DNA of 6,678 nt, taken from assembly GCA_031260235.1 (NCBI GenBank), contig JAIRKG010000067.1, positions 1 to 6,678 of the forward strand, given 5' to 3'. Numbering within the stretch: position 1 is the stretch's first letter; every line of letters starts with the position of its first letter. Both the position numbers and the translations under genes were made by a program. This document shows, one piece after another, positions 1 through 6,259 of the stretch. The stretch comes from Dysgonamonadaceae bacterium (GTDB lineage Bacteria > Bacteroidota > Bacteroidia > Bacteroidales > Azobacteroidaceae). The notes under the pieces are model-generated. The model was given only the letters and a program-made list of their open reading frames with translations. It searched no databases and was not told the DNA's origin.

Positions 1-60
1 AACCCTGTCTTATTTAAGCGTTCCCGCTCTCATTGCGGGTGCCACAAATAAGACAGAGTT
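1..60. repeat. 60-bp inverted repeat with nested hairpin at the left edge
   Basis: Arms 1-15 and 46-60 are reverse complements at 14 of 15 positions, the exception being c4 against a57. The core CTGTCTTATTT (5-15) pairs perfectly with AAATAAGACAG (46-56). Inside lies a second stem, CCCGC (23-27) with GCGGG (35-39), around a 7-nt loop. The repeat may extend past the window edge. It lies in the open frame of the polyvalent gene. If the gene really starts at 119, it would instead be an intergenic hairpin, though no T-run follows it on the plus strand. Confidence 0.85.
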
Positions 61-3000
61 AGATTCTGCCACAAAGATAGTACAGGAATTTGAGAATCCA
101 AAACTTTCGGGGGAAAAAATGCATATTCCCGACAAAAAAAGGCGTCCCGTTAGCCGAAACGCATCGGAAAAACTGATAGATCGGTTGAAAAAAACAGGGC
201 TTGCAAGGAATGTCATCACTGATGAAGCCAAAATGCGGGCGTATCTGGAACAACATTTTGGCAAGGATGGTGCGGAAAGGTTTATGATGGCTACCCCAAA
301 AGGCGGCGACATCGGCAGCATAAAGAATAAAGACAGAAAAATACTCCGCACCGACGAACACGGAAAGCGCATAGTATGGGAAAATGACGGTTATTTTATT
401 TCAGCAACTGACGAAAACGTACCGCACATCAAGCTTTGGGAGAAAAAAACAGGCAAAAATGTGGGCGTATTATATGCAAGTTTAAATAATTTTGATGTCC
501 CGACAGATTTCATACACATAGATAAGGTAGAGATTGACAGCAAACACCGAGGGAAAGGGTTAGCCGGCGAAATGTATCATGCCCTGATAGATTTTTCGGG
601 CGATAAGGTAAAAGGTATAGCATCCTACCTCCCGCAGCGAAGCAACAAAAAGCAAGTGCCCCGTATATGGGAAAGGTTGGGGGGAATTATGGAAGATGGC
701 TATCAGACGCTTCGATTCATGTCTACTCCCAAGGGCGAGGTTTACGGCTTCACAACCCCTGAAGGCGACGTATATATTGATCCGAACCTGATGAGCGCCA
801 ACACGCCGGTACATGAATTTGGTCACTTATTTTGGAGTGCGGCGATGCCTGCCGAAACCAAAGCAAAGATTACGGAACTTTTGAAACAGACGCCGGGATG
901 GAAAAGCCTGTCGGACAATCCTGCATACGCCAACCTGAAAACCGATGACCAAAAAGCCGATGAACTCTTTAACTCGTTTCTTGGGGATTACGGCGAATAC
1001 AGCGGGCGGGTACGGGAAATTACCGGCGATAATATCACGCTCTTTGCCAAAATACAAAATGCCATCAACGAATTTCTGGAATGGTTGAAAGCCAATGTTT
1101 TCAACAATACAGACGCCAAATTAAACCTTTTTGCTAAAAAGACTTTGAGCGAACTTTTGGGCGGGCGGGAAATACCATTTTCGTGGCGCCACGAAAATGG
1201 TAATATAAGGTCTCAAATCAAATCCGCCACATCCAACAACGGCAATTTCGACAATGAAAGCGATGATATTCGGTTTCATTTATCTTCCGAAAATCGCTTG
1301 AAAAATTCGACCGAAAGCAATAACTTTGCCGAAAATAACGACGTGAAGAATTCGGAAGAAAAGAAAAAGCGGATAGAGAAACTGCGCAATAGCAGCCCAA
1401 TAGAAATAACAGGTGAGGAAATAACGCCGAGTGAGGACTTGAAACAATACAAGGCTAATGCACTTGAGTATGGGAAAACCATACAGGGTGAATATACGAA
1501 TAAAGATACAGGGGTAAAAATACAACTGCAAAGAGGCAGGAAAAACGGCGGTATAAAAGAAGTGTTGCAACACGATTACAAAGATGCAGAACATTTGCAA
1601 TCAATAGCGGCGATACCTCAAATTATTGAAAACAGCATATTTATTACAAGTGAGGGAAACAGAAATAAAGAAAGAAATCCGAATGTTGAGCGTTATGATT
1701 ATTATGTTGTGGGTTTAAAGATAGGCGGGGTAGATTATACTGTACGCGCTACGGTTGCTGTTGATAGCAAAGGCGACCGTTATTATGACCACAAATTAAG
1801 TCGCATAGAAAAAGGAAAACTGCTTGATTCACTTTCCGCGATAACAAATCCCGGGTTTAACCAAGCAGTAAAATCTGACAACTCGCGCCAAATATCAAGT
1901 CAGCCTCTGTCGTCAAACGATTCTCTCTCTGAAATAGAAAGAAGAAAACTGCTTGATTTATCGGGAAGGGTAACAAACCCAGCGAAAAACCAAGCAGTGG
2001 AATTTGGAAGCAAAGATAGTGTACTACTTTCAATTCTCCAAACAAACGCCAAAGAAAATGCAGAAAATCTATCGGGCAATTCCAATCAGTCGGCACCTGA
2101 AAGCGGCTTGCAATCGTCTAATAATCCTGACATCTCAACAACTGCTCGCGACTTACGCACATCCGAGAACGGATTGTCAGTATCCGAAAACAGAGCGACT
2201 GAATCACAGGGCAAAGATACAACTATTTCCGAAAACAACAAAAAACCCGAAGAAAATTCACCCGAATCAGGTATCCGCTTCCACGCCGCCCCCACCGGAA
2301 ACCCAACCCACCAAGCGGCCGGCGCAGAACTTGACGAAAAAATAAACAGTCTTGTATTCAAACTTCGCGAAGCATGGGAAGACAGGCATTTGGCAGTAAA
2401 ACATTTCCTTGACATCCTGCGCGAAAAAGGCGTAGATATAAAAGACCATAACGATTTTTACATGCAGGCTACCCATCAGCAGGGAAAAAGCGACGCCATG
2501 CTGAGAGTTTACGACGAACAGTATCAAAAGCCACTTACCGACGTTCTGGAAAAACTTAAAAGCAAAGGTATTTCCATGCGGGATATTGAAAATTACGGAA
2601 TATTGAAACACGGGTTGGAACGGAATGCGTTTAAGACACAGGAAGCCATTAACAACAACGAAAAACCGCGAGCCGATTACGCCGGTATATCTGCCGTAGA
2701 AAAGGAAGTCGGTAAAAGTGCACAGGATTATATCAATGAGTTTGAAGCCAATGCGGGCGCGGCTCTGACTGCGGAATTATGGCAGCGCGTAAACGCCGCT
2801 ACCGACTTTTCCCTGAAAACGATACTTGATGCGGGTATTCTCAACAAAGCGCGGTTTGATGAACTGAAACGCCAATACAAACATTACATCCCCTTGCGCG
2901 GACACGACGCGGTAACGGCAGAAGATTTGTGGAAATATTTTCCCGGTGCGGGCGGTAATTTTTCCAGCCTGCTTCTAAAAGCCAACGGGCGGACAAGCCG

Positions 3001-5191
3001 TTCGGAAACGCCGTTTGCCTACATCTACCAAATGGCGCAGAGCGCGATTGTATCAGCCAATAAAAACAGATTGAACCAAACCTTGCTAAGGCTTGCAAGG
3101 CTTGATACAACCGGAATGCTGACCGCAAACCAAACGTGGTATGTGAACGGCGTAGCACAGGAAGCGGATTATTCCGAAGATGCGGATACCTACCGCCAAA
3201 ACATAGAAGATTTTGAGGCGAGAATGGAAGGACTGTCGAAGCAGGGACTTGCGGAAAGAAAAAAGGGACGGCTCAACGTCGGCGACATATTCATTGAACC
3301 GTCGCACAAGGAACAGCACGCCATTCACGTTTTCCAGAACGGGAAATCCTATACCGTATATATAAACGGCAATCCTGCCGTAAGCCAAGCGATTAACGGG
3401 ACAAACCTTGTTGACCCTAACAAGGATTTTAACAAGATAGCGAAAGCAACGCGGATAATGGCAGCCAACATGACCACGCGCAACCCGCTGTTTGTTGCGT
3501 CTAACTTTTCACGGGATATTATTTTCACCGCTTCTATCCTGCCTGTGAAAGAGGGCGGGGAATATGCAAATCAATTCAGGAAAAGCATACCGAAGGCTTC
3601 CGGCGCGTTGTATCGGTATCTGAACGGAAAACCCGACATGAACAGACAGGAAGACCGTTACATGCTCGAATACATCATGAACGGCGCGAAGACGGGCTTT
3701 TCCCAAATCGTAAACCTGCAAAGGATACAGAAGCAAATCGAACGGGACATGAAGAACGGCAACCACAAAAATATGTTCTCTTACCTTTCGGAAGCCATCG
3801 GCAATATGAATGACTTCGCGGAAAACATGTCGCGTTTTTCCGTGTATGTAACCAGTCGTAAAATGGGCAGGAGCGTTATCCGGTCGGTATCGGACGCAAA
3901 GGAAATAACGGTGAATTTCAACCGGAAAGGCGCGGGTGGGTACGGCGCACCCTTTATTCGTCCGCTGTACCTGTTTTTTAATGCGGGGATACAGTCGTTA
4001 TCCAATTTTACGCAAGTCGCCGCAAAGAATCCGCGTAAATTTACGGCGTTAATAGCTTCTTACTGCGCTACCGGTATGATAGTTCCGCTACTGACTGCCA
4101 TGCTTGGCGGTGACGAAGCGGAAGAAGCCTATTGGCAGATACCGGATTGGGACAGGCAAAGCAACCTTTGCATATGGACTGGGAAAGGCTTTGCCAAAAT
4201 ACCGCTTCCGCACGAATTAAGAGTGTTCCACGCGATGGGCGACAATGCCATGTCAGCCATTCTGGGAAAGAAATCGGGCGGGGACGCTTTCCTTGATTCC
4301 GCAGTTAAGCTTGCCGACTTGATACCGAACAGTCCGGTTACTGCGATTACAGACTTTGCCGGAGATGCGCTTTCCGGCAACTGGAAGCAGGCTGCTAAGG
4401 ATGTAGCCGGAGTTGTTCCGGACGCCGGAAAGCCATTTGCTCAGTGGGCAGTCAATCAGGATTTCAAAAAATCGCCTTTGTATAACCAGTGGGCAGACGA
4501 TGCGCTTCCCGGATATAAAAAGATACGCATCAACAAGAAAGGCGAATCTTATGCTCCTGCTTTTCTTGTTGATTTTGCCCGCCTGACAGACCACGCAACC
4601 GGCGGCGACGGAGCTAAAAAAGGGCTGGCAAGTTTTAATCCTGACATAGCGCAGCATTTCTTAAGCGGTTATTTCGGCGGGCTGTACACAACCATATCCC
4701 AAAGTATAGACATGGCATACAAAGGTATTCTGCCGGACAAAGAAGTGAAGATGCGGGACACTCCATTCCGCAGTTTTTATTCGCCGGCAAGCGATTTGCC
4801 ACCTCTCGGACAGGGCGAAGCTGCCCAGTACCACAAAATACAGAAAGAAATATCCGGAAACACTGCTTTACATAACAGGTATTCCGGACTGATAGAAGAT
4901 ATAGACGCCGAGCGCGGCAAGCTGCAGGAAGATGTGGCAAACGGGAAAATCGGTATTGTTGAATTATCCCAAAAGATAACGGAGTTGAATAAGCGGGCAG
5001 ATGAATATTATGATAAAGCGATTAAGGCCGGTACGGAAAAACACTGGGAATTGAGCGGCGTTATCAGTGAAATTGCGGCAATGGAAAAAGAACTGAAAGA
5101 ATTGCAAGGACAGGAGCAAAAGAATTTGGAGATTGATATTGCGGGGCTTAAGAGGGATTTGATTAAGAGGTACAGAGGATATTCCGATTAG
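2..5191 (+). CDS. Large polyvalent phage protein (GNAT-like, zincin-like, LPD3/BECR-like and LPD38-like modules), 5' partial
   Basis: The frame is open from base 2 to the TAG at 5189-5191. An ATG at 119 (residue 1 in this numbering) is an alternative start, but 39 sense codons precede it and I see no promoter, so the gene probably starts outside the window. Visible modules: a helical segment (about 15-50) of a type seen before zincin modules in polyvalent proteins; a GNAT-like fold (about 75-200) with the acetyl-CoA loop signature R144-x-x-G147-x-A149; a zincin-like peptidase with HEFGH at 232-236 and E282 a candidate third zinc ligand; an IKSATSNNGNFD linker (367-378); an LPD3/BECR-nuclease-like block (about 455-585); a low-complexity linker (585-735); a conserved helical region (740-1090, with HYIPLRG near 922); an LPD38-like region (about 1095-1340) with a hydrophobic helix near 1307-1330; and a charged, probably coiled-coil tail (1570-1690). 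By family, such proteins are proposed to be ejected with phage DNA and to act against host defences. No catalytic activity is proven here. The overall polyvalent call is strong; individual domain names are moderate. Confidence 0.85.
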   Translation, partial: TLSYLSVPALIAGATNKTELDSATKIVQEFENPKLSGEKMHIPDKKRRPVSRNASEKLIDRLKKTGLARNVITDEAKMRAYLEQHFGKDGAERFMMATPKGGDIGSIKNKDRKILRTDEHGKRIVWENDGYFISATDENVPHIKLWEKKTGKNVGVLYASLNNFDVPTDFIHIDKVEIDSKHRGKGLAGEMYHALIDFSGDKVKGIASYLPQRSNKKQVPRIWERLGGIMEDGYQTLRFMSTPKGEVYGFTTPEGDVYIDPNLMSANTPVHEFGHLFWSAAMPAETKAKITELLKQTPGWKSLSDNPAYANLKTDDQKADELFNSFLGDYGEYSGRVREITGDNITLFAKIQNAINEFLEWLKANVFNNTDAKLNLFAKKTLSELLGGREIPFSWRHENGNIRSQIKSATSNNGNFDNESDDIRFHLSSENRLKNSTESNNFAENNDVKNSEEKKKRIEKLRNSSPIEITGEEITPSEDLKQYKANALEYGKTIQGEYTNKDTGVKIQLQRGRKNGGIKEVLQHDYKDAEHLQSIAAIPQIIENSIFITSEGNRNKERNPNVERYDYYVVGLKIGGVDYTVRATVAVDSKGDRYYDHKLSRIEKGKLLDSLSAITNPGFNQAVKSDNSRQISSQPLSSNDSLSEIERRKLLDLSGRVTNPAKNQAVEFGSKDSVLLSILQTNAKENAENLSGNSNQSAPESGLQSSNNPDISTTARDLRTSENGLSVSENRATESQGKDTTISENNKKPEENSPESGIRFHAAPTGNPTHQAAGAELDEKINSLVFKLREAWEDRHLAVKHFLDILREKGVDIKDHNDFYMQATHQQGKSDAMLRVYDEQYQKPLTDVLEKLKSKGISMRDIENYGILKHGLERNAFKTQEAINNNEKPRADYAGISAVEKEVGKSAQDYINEFEANAGAALTAELWQRVNAATDFSLKTILDAGILNKARFDELKRQYKHYIPLRGHDAVTAEDLWKYFPGAGGNFSSLLLKANGRTSRSETPFAYIYQMAQSAIVSANKNRLNQTLLRLARLDTTGMLTANQTWYVNGVAQEADYSEDADTYRQNIEDFEARMEGLSKQGLAERKKGRLNVGDIFIEPSHKEQHAIHVFQNGKSYTVYINGNPAVSQAINGTNLVDPNKDFNKIAKATRIMAANMTTRNPLFVASNFSRDIIFTASILPVKEGGEYANQFRKSIPKASGALYRYLNGKPDMNRQEDRYMLEYIMNGAKTGFSQIVNLQRIQKQIERDMKNGNHKNMFSYLSEAIGNMNDFAENMSRFSVYVTSRKMGRSVIRSVSDAKEITVNFNRKGAGGYGAPFIRPLYLFFNAGIQSLSNFTQVAAKNPRKFTALIASYCATGMIVPLLTAMLGGDEAEEAYWQIPDWDRQSNLCIWTGKGFAKIPLPHELRVFHAMGDNAMSAILGKKSGGDAFLDSAVKLADLIPNSPVTAITDFAGDALSGNWKQAAKDVAGVVPDAGKPFAQWAVNQDFKKSPLYNQWADDALPGYKKIRINKKGESYAPAFLVDFARLTDHATGGDGAKKGLASFNPDIAQHFLSGYFGGLYTTISQSIDMAYKGILPDKEVKMRDTPFRSFYSPASDLPPLGQGEAAQYHKIQKEISGNTALHNRYSGLIEDIDAERGKLQEDVANGKIGIVELSQKITELNKRADEYYDKAIKAGTEKHWELSGVISEIAAMEKELKELQGQEQKNLEIDIAGLKRDLIKRYRGYSD
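40..75 (+). repeat. Short direct repeat TGCCACAAA, two copies 27 nt apart
   Basis: TGCCACAAA occurs at 40-48 and 67-75. The 27-nt spacing keeps both copies in the polyvalent frame, encoding ATN and ATK. The first copy overlaps the right arm of the left-edge inverted repeat. It is short and could be chance. Confidence 0.5.
278..736 (+). repeat. Duplicated peptide RFM-(M)-x-TPKG flanking the GNAT-like insert
   Basis: RFMMATPKGG (residues 54-63, from 278) and RFMSTPKGE (199-207, from 713) bracket the GNAT-like fold. The second copy runs on into the usual lead-in of the zincin module (VYGFTTPEGDVYIDP), and the first ends the helical segment that normally precedes it. The codons differ (AGGTTTATG against CGATTCATG), so the duplication is either old or arose by joining two related modules. 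Confidence 0.65.
1173..1202. repeat. Perfect 30-bp palindrome inside the polyvalent gene
   Basis: The left arm TACCATTTTCGTGGC (1173-1187) is followed directly by its exact reverse complement (1188-1202), with GGCGCC at the centre and no mismatch. The next base on each side breaks the symmetry. It encodes residues 352-362, ending one codon before the IRSQIKSATSNNGNFD linker and just after the zincin-like module. In RNA it would form a stem of about 13 bp with a GCGC loop. No T-run follows, so it is not an intrinsic terminator. It could be a recombination target, a palindromic insertion, or an mRNA pause element. Confidence 0.95.
1796..1999 (+). repeat. Tandem 25-residue duplication at the end of the LPD3-like block
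   Basis: Residues 560-584 (LSRIEKGKLLD...TNPGFNQAV; 1796-1870) and 603-627 (LSEIERRKLLD...TNPAKNQAV; 1925-1999) align without gaps at an offset of 43 residues, with 15 of 25 identical. DNA identity is still visible: GAAAACTGCTTGATT (15 nt) and AACCAAGCAGT (11 nt) occur in both. The second copy looks like a duplicated or left-over C-terminal tail of the LPD3-like module. Confidence 0.85.
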
Positions 5192-5712
5192 GATGGATGC
5201 AATATCACTTTTTTATTATCTCTCCCTGAGATTGCAATTACCGTCCCAAAAATCCCACCAATAGCCAAAGAACAGACATGCAATAAAAAGTTACTGCTGC
5301 CTTTCAGTGCGCTAATGGACAGACCGGCAACAACCCCAACAACAAACACGGCAAACTTCTTTTTGCAGATTATTTTTATATTCGGACAAAAAGCAAGCAT
5401 TGAAAAAAACATGCCGACCATTGCATAAATCATTGCCGAAGCTCCGACCGTCGGAATGGAGTACATCGAAAGGAAAGAGGCTGTAAACCCGGACGCAATG
5501 ATGGAAACTGACAGCAACCACCGGTTTACAAACTTTTGCATCAGGTGAAACATACAGATAAAGGAAAGCGAATTGATAATCAGGTGGAAAATCCCCGCAT
5601 GCTGGAATTGAAAGGTGAAGTGCGTCCACAGGGGAGATGTACAGGTGTAGCCGATATTGGTATTGAATACGATATAACACAGGGCGAAGATGAATATAAA
5701 AAAGTATTTCAT
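5188..5712 (-). CDS. Rhomboid-family intramembrane serine protease, compact six-helix form
   Basis: This 174-residue, strongly hydrophobic protein has about six membrane segments (near 2-17, 40-56, 66-84, 90-108, 118-134, 141-160), which is the minimal bacterial rhomboid core. Its key residues match E. coli GlpG in spacing. W29-x-x-F-T precedes H38-x4-H43-x3-N47, corresponding to GlpG W136, H145, H150 and N154. The likely nucleophile is S92 in GAS and the likely catalytic base is H145, 53 residues apart as in GlpG S201/H254. The family cleaves membrane helices within the bilayer; the substrate here is unknown. Differences from the consensus are T30 in place of the Arg of the WR motif, Ala after the Ser (GASA, not GASG), and Ser at the first Gly of the HxxGxxxG helix. 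Its ATG overlaps the TGA of the upstream gene (ATGA, 5709-5712), so the two are probably co-transcribed. Its TAA overlaps the TAG of the convergent polyvalent gene. The family call is strong; activity is likely but unproven. Confidence 0.85.
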   Translation of the reverse strand: MKYFFIFIFALCYIVFNTNIGYTCTSPLWTHFTFQFQHAGIFHLIINSLSFICMFHLMQKFVNRWLLSVSIIASGFTASFLSMYSIPTVGASAMIYAMVGMFFSMLAFCPNIKIICKKKFAVFVVGVVAGLSISALKGSSNFLLHVCSLAIGGIFGTVIAISGRDNKKVILHPS

Positions 5713-6107
5713 CTTAACGTTTTTAACAGGTCGTAGTATAACATCACTGCTCTGTCTTCGGCAATATAAAATCTTGGGGCTTTCTGTTCGGACAGAAGTT
5801 TTGCGATTTGAGAATATTTCAGTTTGGAATTTTCATGTTTTGCTTCCAGGAAACGGCTTCTGATTTCCCTGTACATTTCGTTTCTAATTTCACTCTTGCA
5901 GTTTTTAATTCTCGGATAAATCCTTGCCCGATTGAAAATTTTCCGATATTGCTGTTCTGATAAATAAAATGATTGCGCCTCACAGCGTACTGCTTTTTTT
6001 GCTATTTCGGAAACGGAAATGTATGTATCCGATTCTTTCCTTATCGTTTCGCAGACATTAAAAAAATCCCTGTCTCGTTCTTCTTTAAAATATAATTCCA
6101 TTTTCAC
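5709..6107 (-). CDS. Conserved-type hypothetical protein with two copies of an SxIA...FYxxE motif
   Basis: I do not recognise a named function for this 132-residue, charged, mostly helical protein, which has no signal peptide or membrane segment. It contains an internal duplication. Residues 33-58 (SEIAKKAV...AQSFYLSE...) align without gaps with residues 99-124 (SQIAKLLS...APRFYIAE...), 66 residues apart, sharing the pattern S-x-I-A-K, then A, then F-Y-hydrophobic-x-E. Each copy could be a small helix-turn-helix-like unit, with 'SxIA' resembling the start of such folds, which would suit a regulator or nucleic-acid binder. That is inference only. It is the first gene of the minus-strand pair. 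A Bacteroides-type promoter lies 15 nt before its ATG, and its TGA overlaps the rhomboid start. By eye its sequence is more A/T-rich than the second half of the polyvalent gene, which fits separate acquisition. The ATG at 6107 is chosen because the promoter leaves only a short leader. Confidence 0.75.
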   Translation of the reverse strand: MKMELYFKEERDRDFFNVCETIRKESDTYISVSEIAKKAVRCEAQSFYLSEQQYRKIFNRARIYPRIKNCKSEIRNEMYREIRSRFLEAKHENSKLKYSQIAKLLSEQKAPRFYIAEDRAVMLYYDLLKTLR

Positions 6108-6122
6108 TTATTTTTTAATATG

Positions 6123-6151
6123 CAAAATTACATCTTCGATTGCAACACAAA
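6123..6151 (-). promoter_or_regulatory. Bacteroidota-type promoter for the minus-strand gene pair
   Basis: Read on the minus strand, TTTG (6151-6148) is followed after 17 nt by TAATTTTG (6130-6123). This fits the Bacteroides primary-sigma consensus of a -33 TTTG and a -7 TAnnTTTG, with a spacer slightly shorter than the usual length of about 19 nt. The -7 box ends 15 nt before the ATG at 6107, so the expected leader is only about 10 nt. No operator dyad is evident across the boxes. The assignment is by motif only. Confidence 0.6.
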
Positions 6152-6170
6152 TAAGATTAAAGCAAGAAGT

Positions 6171-6197
6171 TTCCGACACTTCCGGCGTTTCCGGTCA
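6171..6197 (+). repeat. Three TTCCG(G) repeats at exact 9-nt period in the divergent intergenic region
   Basis: TTCCG starts at 6171, 6180 and 6189 (TTCCGACAC, TTCCGGCGT, TTCCGGTCA). The array lies upstream of the -33 box of the minus-strand promoter and 62 nt before the plus-strand ATG at 6260. It could be a small regulatory array or chance. No function is shown. Confidence 0.45.
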
Positions 6198-6259
6198 TTT
6201 TTTAATACCAACACCCATATTTAGAAACAAACAACTGTAATTTGGAAAAATTTAATAGT

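Larger units (their letters stand above)
6108..6259. other. Divergent intergenic region
   Basis: These 152 nt separate the minus-strand pair from the plus-strand structural gene. They hold the minus-strand promoter, the period-9 TTCCG array, a T6 run at 6198-6203 and an A/T-rich leader before 6260. No convincing plus-strand promoter is present: TAATTTGG at 6238-6245 is one base off TAnnTTTG and has no partner box. The structural gene may therefore be read from an upstream late promoter. Confidence 0.6.

Noticed and set aside
105..121. GGGGG before ATG 119 as a Shine-Dalgarno that fixes the start
   Set aside because: Bacteroidota rarely rely on Shine-Dalgarno, the frame is open upstream, and the G-run reads naturally as codons of the longer protein.
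2004..2345. Plus-strand 113-codon open frame in another frame
   Set aside because: It overlaps the low-complexity linker of the polyvalent gene, is biased by that composition, and shows no domain or start signal.
4416..4430. TTCCGG-acg-CCGGAA inverted repeat in the polyvalent gene
   Set aside because: Only 6 bp per arm, in a stretch with several similar Ser/Gly/Pro codon motifs; expected by chance.
5536..5736. Plus-strand 66-codon open frame
   Set aside because: It is antisense to the rhomboid gene, whose catalytic motifs and spacing make the minus strand the real coding strand.
6182..6203. CCGG-cgttt-CCGG hairpin followed by six T, as a plus-strand terminator
   Set aside because: The stem is only 4 bp with a mismatch next to it, and no plus-strand gene ends nearby. 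It overlaps the TTCCG array, which explains the symmetry.
6019..6240. Plus-strand 73-codon open frame ending at TAA 6240
   Set aside because: Most of it lies opposite the 132-residue minus-strand gene and the rest crosses the promoter region; its product has no recognisable pattern.
6238..6245. TAATTTGG as a -7 box for the gene at 6260
   Set aside because: It is one base off TAnnTTTG and has no TTTG at the right distance upstream.
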